Shown one piece after another: positions 34,176 through 45,869 of a stretch of DNA of 64,000 nucleotides; position 1 is the stretch's first letter, and each line of letters begins with the position of its first letter. The notes under the pieces are model-generated. The model ran no database searches. It was not told where the DNA came from and saw nothing but the letters and a program-made list of their open reading frames with translations. Both the position numbers and the translations under genes were made by a program. Source of the DNA: Carnegiea gigantea (Eukaryota; Streptophyta; Magnoliopsida; Caryophyllales; Cactaceae); contig JAKOGI010001958.1 in assembly GCA_029747015.1 (NCBI GenBank), forward strand, positions 16,001 through 80,000, written 5' to 3'.

Positions 34176-37100
34176 TACACTCAAACCTTTGACAGAGTAG
34201 GCTTAGATTGTCCTATATCATAGCCTAAGAGTAAATTGTTAACACGTTACAAGGATTCATTATTAGCCATGATGCAAACTAATATTGCAATGAGTTCCTA
34301 TATACTTAATTGTTACCCCAAATTTTCAGTAAATTTGAATGATCCTTGGATAATGGATACCCTTAGTCCTAGATATCCATCTTACCTAATATTCAAAATG
34401 ATTGAAAGGTGTCAATTTCAGTGAACTTTCCAGAAATGTTTGCTATTCTTACAGAGTATATTTCAAATACTTTTATCCAACTTAATCCAAAAATGTTTAT
34501 GTAAAAAACCCACTCTAAGATGAAGCATCATACTACTTAAAAAAAAAAAAAGGAAATCAGAAATATTACTACCTTTACTCCTAAATTTATAAAGTGGAAT
34601 GAAATTTAATATTCCTCAAGAATTTATAATTCAAAAATACCAGGCCACCAAGAAAATATTGTCAAAGACTATTCAACAAATTCATAGAAGAGACATATGG
34701 TGATTACTAATAAGATTAATTCAACTAAAGAACGAAGTTATCTTCAAAATCTTTAGACAATTTAGATACTCCCGTCGAACTTCAATATTCAATGCCTCTA
34801 GTGCCAACTAGCTATGATTATTCAAAAGATAATCACATAGAAGATACTCAAAAAAGGTTTATTACAAAGTCCCATAGCTGAGCCAATAGATGAAGTTATT
34901 CATCTGTAGGTTTCCCCACCTACTCAAATATACAACCTCTATATATTGCTTCCTAAATCAATACCCTATTTCAACACCTTTTGCAATCAACAAAGATTAC
35001 TTACGTCAAATTTCAATTCAATAACAAACAAAGTCAAAAGAGAATGGTCCTTTCCAGCTTTGATTTAAAAGCTCAAGCATTGCATTAGGCAAGAATGGTA
35101 TCATTCATGGAAAGACACCAAAGTCCAATATTCCTTTTTTAATTGGTGGGCTTATGTTTGTCCTTAGAAATAAACTTCCAGACCCATTTTAAGTTAAAGA
35201 AATAAATACCAATAGTAATTTTGCAAAAAAATGGACCTCTTAAATCGGCCAAATACTTACTTCTTTTACTCCTCCATTACAAGAAATCGTCATTAAATTA
35301 CCCCTGAAGGTAATATTCCAGCAGTCCCATTCAAAATTAGGTGGAAAATGATTCGGAAAATGTAGTCAAGTACATGCTAAGTGGTATTAAAAATGTATAT
35401 CATCAAAAATAATTATACAAATTAAGTATTACATACAGTGTCTCAACAAGTCAATATGGTCTCTACTCAAGTTGAAGCAATTGTTTAAAAAACAAGAAGT
35501 TGATTCATTAACTGAAAAAACTAGAAAACTTAGTATATTCATGACCACCGGGAGACAAACCAAACTTTTTAGATGAGGATTGCCCCAAAACATTATTCAA
35601 ATAAGACGTTCAAATAAATTAGAATACTCCTAGATGCTAATACTCCCATTAATTTACAAAAATAGAAGAAAAATCACAAAGGTATCGGCGAAAAACTTCA
35701 ATACTCTCATCACTCAAAAGTACAGTTAATATTTTAGAAAAAGATTTATCTCAACTAGATGATGATTTCAAAAATTAAAACAATATTATAAAAAAGAAAT
35801 TCCTATTAGTCCAAACAAACTCCTCCAGATCTTCACCCTTGAAAGTTGCAAAAATAATAATTACTGAAAAACTTTGCTGTTATTCAATATATGAATGGAA
35901 TAATAGATGTTCGTAGTGACCATGAACTATTCATAACCCTCCCAAAGAATGTTAATTGCCTTATACAGCCTATTCAGTAAACATGCACACAGATTTACAA
36001 GCTTTTGATTTATAAACATCAGAATTCACTGGTATACTCAAAAATTGGTTGGGAAAATTATATTCAAGAAGACGAACGTACAAAATTAGAACTCTATAAT
36101 TCTCAAGGACAATAAGACAATATAGAAACATTGATTTATACAATAGTTACTAATTTTCTTGGAAGTCCAAAAGATATTACAGCTGCCAAAATAGAATTCT
36201 TTTAACAAATCTAAGGTGCCCAACTCTAGAAGATACAATTGTGTACAAGATCATTTTACATTATGTATTAAAAAGGGAAACTGTCGTAACCCTATTGGAA
36301 GGAAAAATTCATTCAGGATACCATCTTATTTTACTCAATGAATATTCAATAATTAGCGAACTCATTGGTAAAACCCATTCCTATTAGAACAAAATTAGTT
36401 TTGGGCAATTATAAGCTTATTAAAAAGAAGGAATTTCTTTATGCACGAAAATTAAAGTTACAAGCCAGATATTCAAACACGCTAATACCGCCAGTGAAAA
36501 GAGTTTGGTTCTTTCTGTGAAAACATTTTTCTTCCAAAGTTAGAAGCTTAATCTGTTAAAAAAAACGAAGAGAAAAACTTAAATTAATAAGAAGGAAAGA
36601 AACCATCTACTACAAGGGAAATCCAACTTACAAAAAATTAAGTCCCTAAAAAAGTCTACTCCGAAAGAAAAACCGGATCATACTAATACTTGTTATAAGT
36701 GTGGCCAAATTAGGCCCACTATGCAACAAATTGTAAAGTTTTAAAAAGAAACTCGTGAATGAAATCGGTGAAGATGCATACAGACATTCAAGAAAAATTA
36801 ATTACCTTATTTGAACTCAAAGATACACCTAAAAACAATCGGGCAACAATCATCATCATCCTCTGATTGTGAAAATAATGTATTAATGAACTAGAAAGTG
36901 ACTCAAGTGAAGACTCATCAGGTAATGAGCTATTTAAGATTATGCTATAAGTGTATTAAGTCATAACTACTAATAATAGTGAAAGATTTTTATTAGATTT
37001 AATTGAACAAAATTCAAGATACCGAATTAAGGAAAAGAGATTTACAAAAACTCAAAGGTATATTAATAAAGAAGATTCTTTAGAACGGTCCTCATAAGGT

Positions 37101-37197
37101 AAGTATCAATAAAATATTGAAAACACGTGAGATTTCAAATATTCTAAAGGCAGTTAATATTCAAGACCTTAAAAAAACAAAGGTAATATATTAAAAG
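34176..37197 (+). pseudogene. Unit H, degraded family 2 ORF1 (movement, coat, knuckle, linker)
   Basis: Plus-strand relic colinear with unit N from about 60464 to 63420. It covers the movement protein from about its residue 95 (RYKDSLLAMMQTN block), the coat region and a zinc-knuckle region near 36695-36735 where both Cys of the first pair are visible in short frames. It ends before the protease. Frames are broken about every 20-30 bases, mostly by single-base indels. No product can be made. Confidence 0.78.
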
Positions 37198-37790
37198 AAA
37201 CAACAATTAGTTACTTGTTACTACTCTCCTCATTCTCTCAAAAAATCCTAACTCCATCTCCCAATATTGTATCAAGTTTATTAATTCAAATGAAAGTAAG
37301 TTTTATTCATTCCTTTTCTCATTTCAATTCTGTTATTTTCACATTGTTTTTTGCGTTTCAAAATTATTTCAAAATTATTTCCTGCATCATATCAATTGCC
37401 ACTCTGCTCCCCTGCATGTAATCCACCACTTACGCCTTACCGGTTACCCGGGCCTAGGTCGATCCTGCTTGCTCTGATTTTATTTACCACTAGGAGAGCA
37501 TGATCTACCTAAGACGGGTAATAGGTAAGGCCTAAGTGTGGATTAATGCAGAGGAGCGGTAGTAGCTAGCAACAATTGATATGATGTAGGAAATATTTTT
37601 GAAAATAATTTGGAAACGCAAAAAAACGAATTTGAAAAGAACAAGAATTTGAAACAGAGAAAAAGGAGATGAATATAAAACTTACTTGATTGGAATTAAT
37701 AAACTGAGACAAGGTTGGGAAATGGAGTACAGGATTTTTTGAGAGAAGGAGGAGGAGTAGTCAAGTAATTCTAATTGTTTGTTCTCCCTA
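37198..37790. repeat. Palindrome of two opposed family 2 leaders (H/I junction)
   Basis: Leader sequence running plus (about 37205-37475) is followed by its imperfect reverse complement (about 37490-37780), with a centre near 37475-37490. Both arms contain the pyrimidine or purine runs and the GTAAGT-containing stretch seen at 51025-51050. The inner 90 bases of each arm are not found elsewhere in the window and may be the inner leader. No gene. Confidence 0.75.
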
Positions 37791-38630
37791 ATGCAGAGTT
37801 ATTGAGTGTCTAATTATAGAATACAACATGGAATTAAGGTAAACAAGTGACGATAAAGATTGAGTCTGTTTGATAATGCTGCCGACAATCTTGAATTATT
37901 GTTGCTTTGTGTTGAATTTGGAATGGAGCCACGTCAAAAAGTGGAACAGTGCTGAGTAATAATGGACCTTGGAACTATTTTTGAATATTGTTGCTTTGTG
38001 TTGAATTTGGACTGAAGACACGTCAAAAGGGAACAGTGCTGAGTAATAATAGACCTTGGACTAATTCTTGAATTATTATAGATGAGCTGTCCCGAACGGT
38101 GTTTGATGAGTGTCGTCGTGAACAGGATGCTTGAATGATTGTCCTAACGTCTTGAATGTCCTTAGTTTTGCATTATTGCGTGCCGCGTTTGAACTGTCTT
38201 TTGATGAGGATGAGTCATCAGGCAAAACTGAATTAAAAGTTGAAACGTTGATGACCTTTAGAAATGCTAGCTAGCTTTGTGAATCATTCTTCTTGTCGTT
38301 GCAAGGTGGATCGTGAAAATGATTGTCTCTGATCATATGGTAGACTTTGAATTATTCAATGAAGTGAACTTGGCCAAAGTGGATGGCTTTGAGTGATAAT
38401 GGAACTTTGGTCACGTCGGAAGGCTGAATGCGTGTATGCATGATTATGGAAATCGAATGGAAATCCTGCAAAATAAAAACTAATAAAGAAATAATGGCCC
38501 TTACTTTTGCCAAAGGCCGTGACTTTGCCGGGCCGTTTCTTGATTTTGTTTTCGGTAAATTGTCATGGTTCACCTTTTTTTTTTTTTTTTTGAATAATGA
38601 CGAGGAGTAGAAGTAAAAGTTACTCAATAG
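37791..38630 (-). promoter_or_regulatory. Unit I long intergenic region, degraded
   Basis: Minus-strand family 2 LIR with recognisable pieces: the 88-bp repeat type with TGACGTGG (about 37870-38080), a conserved CAAAGG stem region near 38500-38530, and a purine tract on the minus strand at about 38573-38591. A TATA box is not clearly preserved. Many one-base indels relative to unit K. Confidence 0.7.
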
Positions 38631-39840
38631 TCATAAGCGGTTTAAGCACAGGTGACCGCCGCCATGGCATCTATAGTCAGCAAGAATGATCCGAGGAGGG
38701 GTAATTGGAGGAAGCCGCGTTTGGATAATAATAATTGTTTTGCGTTTTTGAGAAATTTTGATTTCTCGCTTGAGTAATTGGAGTTCATCAAAATCAGTGG
38801 ATGAGGTAGCTTGCTGTCTCATTGGATGAGGTAGCTTGCCTGTGTCTTTTGGAGGACCGTTCTTGCTTCTTTTGTGGGGTTGGACGATGTGGTCGGAATC
38901 ATTGATTGTGGTGTATGAAGCAGTTTTCTTGAACAACGTCTAAGAAACAAAAACTTGTGTTAACTAGCAAATTTTTCCACCATTTGATTTATAGTCCCTG
39001 ATGAGATGAGATAATGCCGTGGTGGTGGATAATATTGCATAATACTGAAGGACCAAACTAAAAAATACAGGGATACCGAATTCTCCCGTGAAGTAGGTAT
39101 TTCTGTGAGATCCGAAGTGATTGTGGCGTAGGGGAATTAAATTGAAAGGAGTTTTGACTCTTTGGACCAATGATTTGCAGACATCATAGATAGTCCACCA
39201 TTCATAAAACCATAATGAAAAGGTTAAGTTTTAGGGTCTTGTATCAAATTGAGGAACCAAGATGATTGAATGGTCGTAGAGAAATGTTTTCATACCAAGC
39301 ATTTTGATAAATCAATATAGTGATAAACCTGACGGATTGAAGGAAAGAAAAGGATTTTTGTTTGGGTATTATATGTAGTAGGCCAAGTCTTTTCTGTAAG
39401 AACCTTTGAGGATATGACATTTGAGAATAGGCTTATAAATTTAGTGTATGTTTATCGGGAATGTGTTTATTCTACAGATTTTGAATCAACCAGGATAAGT
39501 TCATAAAATGTTCGGGTTTTGAATGGGAGAAGCGGGAATATGGTAGCATCTGGAAGAAAAACGTAGCTTAACTATTTATTTGAGTTCGAGAAGAGATGGG
39601 GTTCTCGGTATTAGTATAGGCAATCGGATTGTGTATTGGTTGGGGAAATATTTGGATGGATCGAAAGAGCCGTTTTGAGTAGGAGATGCAGGAGGGTTTA
39701 GATTGAGGCGGAGCATAGATAATGGACGGAAAATCGGCAGAAGGTAAGGGTTGGAACTGGTTGTAACTGGGATTGAATATGAGGATGGGTTTGGGTTGGA
39801 GTTAGCAGGTGTCATGGAAATGTTGGTGAAGTTTGAATTT
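38631..39840 (-). pseudogene. Unit I ORF2 type II, degraded
   Basis: Colinear with unit K ORF2-II (46881-48113). Recognisable parts are the coiled-coil block near 38760-38820 (DELQLLKREIK), the PPPASFSLVRDYKIKWW-like region near 38990-39040, and the Pro-rich N-terminus near 39600-39815. Frames are broken by frequent single-base changes. Confidence 0.75.
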
Positions 39841-39899
39841 TCTTTTTTTTTATTGTCATTGATTCATAGTCGGTGGCTGGTGAAAAATAAAGATATTGA

Positions 39900-42180
39900 A
39901 GTTGTTAGTAGTAGAGAATAAAAATAGATAGTTTGGCCCATGCAGGGTATTGAGTATGATAGATTGGTTTTGTGTCAAGGGTTGATGATGTGATCTTTGT
40001 AAAAATCTCAGTTAAAAAAACGCGGTATAAGGAATTGTCTTTGCCTTTGAGCAAAGTCAATGTCAAAACAAAGGCAGATAAAATAGCTTGCCAGCGGGAG
40101 ACTATTGTTTAGAAACAATGTTTTGAACATCCTGTGGAGAATAATTTGTTTTTGCAGATTTGCAAGCTATGCGAGAAGAATTTTTTATTAGATAAATCAT
40201 CTTAAATTTGGGAGAACATAAAACGAATGATAAAAATTCTTTTTTTTTAATTGTTGATAAGTCTTTGAGTTTCATTCCAAATGCAGAAAAGGTAGGGAAC
40301 TATTTGGTTAGACAGAAGCAGAGGGGAGTCTCCTCTTGTTGAAGGGATAACGCCGTAGCCGATGTCGGAGGCATCAGTTTGGACTAGCATGAAGGCATTG
40401 GGTGGGGTATCCAAGACATGGTAGGTTTTGACCTTTTGTTGAGTAGCTGGACAATATTGTAGTTCTTCAGACCATGGAGAGAATCCTTTCTAATTTTTAT
40501 AGAGAGGTTCACAAAATGTCTTATTTTGGGAAGAATTCAGGGACACATAAATTAAGACAACCCAGAAAACGTGTAGTGAGTTTTATCGTTGATTCGTTGG
40601 AAATTTATCTGCAAATTCAAGGCCCTAGCAATGAGACGATTATAGTGCCTTTTGATAGCTTATCATGTCCTAAAAAATCTAATTTGGTTTTGGAATAGTT
40701 TCATCTTGGTGCTGATACAACTAATCCATTCTTTTTTATAAACGGTAAAAAGGGTATAAAGATGTTGTTAAAATGTGATCAATACTATTGGAATAGACGA
40801 GAACATCATACTAATATACTATTATGAGTGAGTATAAGGATTGAAAAATATCATTCATAATGTTTGAAATTCCAAAGGTGGTTCTTTAAGCCAACGGGGC
40901 ATGTACATTCCAATCATAATGTCTGAATGAGACAGTAATGCTTGTCTTAACACATATCTTCCTCTTTAATTTGAATCTAGCCAAAAAAACCCTTTTCATA
41001 TCGAATTTTGAGAATATTGTCGCCTATATAGCGATTGGGGTAACGTCACGTTTATTAGGAATGGATATGGATCCATTGTAATACTTTTGTTAAAAGGTTT
41101 ATAATTAATAACTAATATGAGGGAACAACCTCCTCCTTTTCTGCTGATTGTTAACATAAAATGCTGCACAGATCAAGGGGGACTTAGATGGTTCTAATTA
41201 ATCTTTTTTAATAAGGTTTCTATTTCTTTTTACAGATTTCAAGGAGTTCTTTTATTATTGAATGGGCTAACTTTAGTTGGAATATTTTTTCGGATAAATA
41301 TTTTTCATAAGAAATGATATGATATGCTTTTTTTTTCTTTGCAAAAGGCATTGGAAGATCAGAGCATACTTCAGTTTTTTCTAAACAATTCGTATTAGTT
41401 TGCGTATTTGCTTTTGAATAGAGGGGTTGTTGTAACCCTTTCTTCAAATTTTTTTATAAATAATTTCATTTGTAAACATGAATATGTTTCCTTTTGTGAA
41501 GAAGATTAATTTGTTTTAATATGAAGGGAATTTTGCAATTAAAGTAACTCTTTTTGAGAAAAGGGGCTGATAAATTTGAAGGATATTATTGTTACATAAC
41601 TCTGTATGCACACCAATGTGATCTATATGAATGGACTAGATTTGAGTCATGAAAGGAGGCTCCAAGAATGACTTCTTGACGTATATCTGTACTAAGATGA
41701 ATGAGTTTTTAACAACACAAATCCCTAATTGCATATATAAGACATTAGAGAAATTATATACCTAATTGCAAGCCCGTACCCATTAGCATTATGGAGCCGT
41801 TCTTTTGTTTTTTCATAATATATAGAGGGAATTAATTTTTTCTTTCCTGAATTACAATTTGATCTACGCCACTATCTAGTAGTGCAATAGTATTGAATTG
41901 AAAACTATCTTTAATCTTAGAAGTAATATGAAAATACCCATTTTGGAAATTTATTTTGGATAACAATTGAAACCAATTGTTGATCTAGAAGAAGGACTAT
42001 TCTTAATGAATCGGCAACCTTGTTTCTAATTCGAGAGATCTTTTATTTGTAAATAAATTTTTATATAATTTTCTTCATTTGTTCCTTTAATCTAGTGAAC
42101 TTCGTTCTTTAAGTCTGAATATTCATTGGTTAAAATATGGAATCTATCGTGTTTCAAATATTTTATGATAAACTTATCTA
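39900..42180 (-). pseudogene. Unit I ORF1 relic, protease, RT and RNase H
   Basis: Minus-strand relic colinear with unit K 48198-50405. RNase H lies at about 39960-40400, RT at about 40400-41220 (the YIDD region near 40800-40830 is altered), and the RT start and protease at about 41220-42180. All frames are broken. It is truncated at the (TA)n patch near 42188, at the same place as unit K, which shows a shared structure. Confidence 0.75.
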
Positions 42181-42187
42181 TAAGGAT

Positions 42188-42270
42188 GTATATATATATT
42201 TACGAGCTTATCATATATATATATATAATATATATATATGTATACCGTAAATATTATTATAGATATATGC
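42188..42270. repeat. (TA)n patch ending unit I
   Basis: A short AT-dinucleotide tract flanked by short inverted TTTACG/CGTAAA sequences. It occupies the same position relative to protease and LIR as the tract at 50418-50523. Confidence 0.85.
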
Positions 42271-42289
42271 ATACGTAAAATCATCTAAA

Positions 42290-42815
42290 CCCATTGAATA
42301 TTCATAGACGTTAGGACATCATTCAAGCATACTGTCACGACAGCTCATCAAACATGTTCGCGACAGTCATCTACAATAATTCAAGAATAGTCCAAGGGTC
42401 CATTATTACTCAGCACTGTTCCACTTTTGACGTGGCTCCAGTCCAAGTTCAACACAAAGCAACACAATTCAAGAATAGTCCAAGGTCCATTATTACTAAG
42501 CACCTTGTCGCACTTTTGACGTGGCTCCAGTCCACGTTCAAACAAAATCAGCACAATAATTCAAGATGCCGGGTTAGCAATATCAACCAAAGACTCTAAT
42601 CTTTGCGTTCACTGTTTACCTTTAATTCCATGTTGTATTCTATAAATAGACACTCCATAACGCTGCATTTAAGGGAGAACGAACAATAAGAATCAATCAC
42701 TAAGAAAACTTGTACTATCCTCCTCCTTCTTCTCAAAAAAATTCCTGTACTCCATCTCCAAACCTTGTTATCAAGTTTATTAATTCAAATCAAAGTAAGC
42801 TTTATTTCATTCTCT
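42290..42815 (+). promoter_or_regulatory. Unit J, isolated plus-strand family 2 LIR
   Basis: A LIR fragment without coding sequence. It has two copies of the 88-bp-type repeat with TGACGTGG (about 42375-42550), TATAAATA at 42641-42648, a leader start, and a GTAAGC in place of the GTAAGT donor-like site near 42795. It is followed by (TA)n and then by unit K in reverse. Confidence 0.8.
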
Positions 42816-43052
42816 TATTATATATATATAGATAATGAGATATATAATATATACGATATATATATATATAGTATGATATATATATATATAGATTTATATA
42901 TATATATATATTACACAAGTATATATATTATATATAGATATATATATATACACACACATAATATATATATATATGCCACAAAACAGATATATACATATAT
43001 ACATAGATATCACACACACACACACACACACACCCCACAACACAAACAACAC

Positions 43053-43084
<32 letters not shown>

Positions 43085-43433
43085 GATATATATAATATCC
43101 ATACATACATACATACATATATAATATAATATATATATATATATATATATAATATATAATATATATATATATATACATATGACATATATATATATAAGAT
43201 ATATATATATTCTATCTATATATATATATATACATACTATATATCTATATATATAGTATCTCTATACATACATAATTACAACATACATATATAATATATA
43301 ATATATATAGTACTATATTATATATAATATATGTCTAGATATTTATATATAAGATTACACATACCATATGCATCTATCCTCTGTATATATGTGTGTGTGT
43401 GTGTGATGTTGGCATATATATATATTTATATAG

Positions 43434-43480
<47 letters not shown>

Positions 43481-43710
43481 TATATATATAGCCTTATTTA
43501 TATATGTATGTATGCATGTATGTATGTATGTATGTATGTATACATATACATATATGTATACATACATATAATACATATATAGTATACATCAGACATACAA
43601 GAGATATATAGATATATATATATATATATAGATACAAACACATACATACATATATATATAATATATAATATTTATATATATATATATATAATAATATTAT
43701 ATATATATAA
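42816..43710. repeat. (TA)n-rich microsatellite, about 0.9 kb
   Basis: AT-dinucleotide repeats with interspersed (AC)n near 43010-43040, (GT)n near 43390-43405 and (ATGT)n near 43500-43545. Placed between opposed LIRs J and K. Confidence 0.95.
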
Positions 43711-44600
43711 CTGGATAAAGTTGGGGAGTAGAGTACAGGATTTTTTGAGAGAAGGAGGAGGAGTAGTACAAGTAATTCTAATTGTTGGTTCGATGTTGGT
43801 TTTCTGTTGTGGTCTCCTTAATGCAGCGTTATGGAGTGTCTATTTATAGAATACAACATGGAATTAAAGGTAAACAAGTGGACGATAAAGATTGAGTCTT
43901 GTGTTGATAATTGCTGCCGACAATCTTGAATTATTGTTGCTTTGTGTTGAACTTGGACTGGAGCCACGTCAAAAGTAGAACAGTGCTGAGTAATAATGGA
44001 CCTTGGATTATTCTTGAATTATTGTCCCCTTTGGAACAGTATTTTCAATAATTGCGGATGAGCTGTCCTGAACAGTGTGTGATGAGCCGTCGTGAACAAT
44101 ATGCTTGAATGATTGTCCTAACGTCTTGAACTGTTTGGTGTGCTGAGTCACAGTTTTGCATTATTGCGTGCCGTGTTGAACTGTCTTTTGATGAGGATGA
44201 GTCATCAGGCAAAATTGAATTGAAAGTTGACACGTTGAATGATTTTAATAATTGCTAGCTAGCTTTTGTTGAATCATTCTTCTTTGTCGTGCAAGGTGGA
44301 TAGTGAATTGATTGTCCTTTGATCATGTGTAGACTTTAAATTATTCAATGAATTGAACTTGGCCAAGTGGATGGCTTGAGTGATAATGAAACTTTGGTCA
44401 CGTGGAAGGACTTGAATGCTTGTATGCATGATTATGGAATCGAATGGAATCCTGCAAAATAAAAACTACGTAAAGAAATAATGGCCCTTACTTTTGCTAA
44501 AGGCCGTGACCTTTGCGGGCTCTTTTCTTGATTTTGTTTTGGTAATTGTCTTTTGTTCTTTTTCTTTTTTTTTCTTTTTTTTTTTTGAATAATGACGAGG
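43711..44600 (-). promoter_or_regulatory. Unit K distal LIR, downstream of ORF2 type I
   Basis: Minus-strand LIR: an all-purine tract on the minus strand at 44556-44586 next to ORF2, the CAAAGG stem element near 44495-44515, one TGACGTGG repeat near 43960-43980, and a TATA box (TATAAATA on minus) at 43841-43848. It ends in the leader at 43711, where (TA)n begins. Confidence 0.8.
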
Positions 44601-44614
44601 AGTAGAAAATCTAC

Positions 44615-44684
44615 TCAATGGTCATAAGGATCTGGCGCACAAGGATTATCCCATGTAACAAAGGATGAATTGATCAGGGAGTAA
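44615..44684 (-). pseudogene. ORF2-II-like tail downstream of ORF2 type I
   Basis: After the end of the ORF2-I core, a short stretch encodes a WDNPCAPDPYDH-stop tail, closely resembling the end of ORF2-II in the same unit (GGPCAQDPYDY). This parallels 5275-5349 in family 1. Confidence 0.65.
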
Positions 44685-45312
44685 TTAGTAGCGAAAATGG
44701 AAATAATCATCTTGTAGATATTTGCACCGTAGATCATATGGTGCGTGAATAAGACAGGAAGCATCGATTTGGAATAAATAGTGTAATGGTATGAGGACTT
44801 GAGTATGACTTTGATCGACTGGACAAATATAAACATCAGGGAACATTTTTGAAACAAGTTTGAAAATATGAGGTTCAAAAGCGGTCCAATATTCAAGCTG
44901 TCTGTGGAACCATTTGAAATAATTAATATACCCAGTAGACATAACGATGAGAACTGGATGATTGTTGACATCTTGAACAAGCGTTTGATAGGCTTTAATG
45001 AGTTTGAGATAACTGTAAAATGATATTTCAGAGGAATTATACCAGTCTTGATAATCAATGAAGATAAAATAGGAGTGGTTCATGTGGAAAATTTGGTAAT
45101 TGAATGGAATTGGAGTCATTGATTAGGTTTTTACCTTTGTCGTTATTGTCCATGGTGAGATATGTATGAAAATGTTTTGATAGTTCAGAAGAAAATATTT
45201 GAGTGGACGATGAAGGATGTTGAATTGAGGCTTGAGGGATTTTGTTGGATTGTGAACTTTGAAATTGAGTTGGATCAGGGACTGCATAGGGAAGATGGGT
45301 TTGAGTATTCAT
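44685..45312 (-). pseudogene. Unit K ORF2 type I, frameshifted, function unknown
   Basis: ATG at 45312 (MNTQTH), preceded by an acceptor-like CTCAG at 45322-45331. The N-terminus is Pro/Gln/Ser-rich with a DNNDKGKN block. The frame stops at 45055, and the conserved core (IFIDYQDWYN, HPVLIVMSTG, FEYW-like EYWTAFEPHIFK, PDVYICPVDQ) continues in another frame to 44685. A stretch of about 20 residues present in family 1 is absent at the shift. Unit M has the same shift, so it predates their duplication. The homology to units A and C establishes it as type I. Confidence 0.78.
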
Positions 45313-45463
45313 GGTAAAGGACTGAGATATTTGAAGTGTTGATGGCGGAAAATAAATGATGGTTGTTAGAATAGGGAAAATGCTTTGTCAAGGTGTTAAA
45401 GACTTATTTTGCTCAAAAACCTTTTGAAAAAATAGTTTTGGAAATACATTGAATGGGTGTAGG

Positions 45464-45850
45464 CTAGATGATTTGATATTGGCCTATGTAGGTATTAAGT
45501 ATTCTAAGATTGGTTTGCCAATAATCTATGGTTTTTTTTAAATCATGATGCTGGCAAGCTAATTGATGATACTCATGTAACCATTTTGTATAAAAGTTTT
45601 TAAACTCTATTGAGGCTATATGATTGCGTAAGCTAATGGTTAATTCTTCAGGTTGTTTATTTATTTCTTGTAATTCCTTTAGATCATTATTGAGTGGTTG
45701 AATGAGGTCACGTTGTTCTAATTTATACCAGTATTTTGGATTATTACATTCAATTACATTAATTTGCTTTGTTATTGAAGCATTTTGTAATAAAGGTAAA
45801 TCGTTTTGATCAATAGAATTGACAAATTTGAATGATATTGTAGTTTCCAT
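45464..45850 (-). CDS. Unrecognised domain in place of RT and RNase H
   Basis: An open frame from the ATG at 45850 (METTISFKF) to 45464, 128 residues. The first 25 or so residues match the end of the protease region (compare 63920-64000, which ends at the same point). After KQIN the protein has no similarity to RT or RNase H. It is rich in Leu, Gln, Asn, His and Trp and looks helical (EQRDLIQPL, LRNHIASIEF, WLHEYHQLACQHH, IDYWQTNLRIL). I do not recognise it. ORF2 type I follows. Upstream it is joined directly to family 2 leader sequence, so movement, coat and most of the protease are missing. A related copy is in unit M (53325-53711). Confidence 0.65.
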   Translation of the reverse strand: METTISFKFVNSIDQNDLPLLQNASITKQINVIECNNPKYWYKLEQRDLIQPLNNDLKELQEINKQPEELTISLRNHIASIEFKNFYTKWLHEYHQLACQHHDLKKTIDYWQTNLRILNTYIGQYQII

Positions 45851-45869
45851 AATTTCCAAGGATGCACAT

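Noticed and set aside
37389..37590. tRNA-like or ribozyme-like hairpin
   Set aside because: The fold is explained by two opposed leader copies; no acceptor stem, T-loop or anticodon arrangement is seen.
43000..43045. CRISPR-like or other spaced repeat array
   Set aside because: Only simple (AC)n and (ATGT)n microsatellites without unique spacers.
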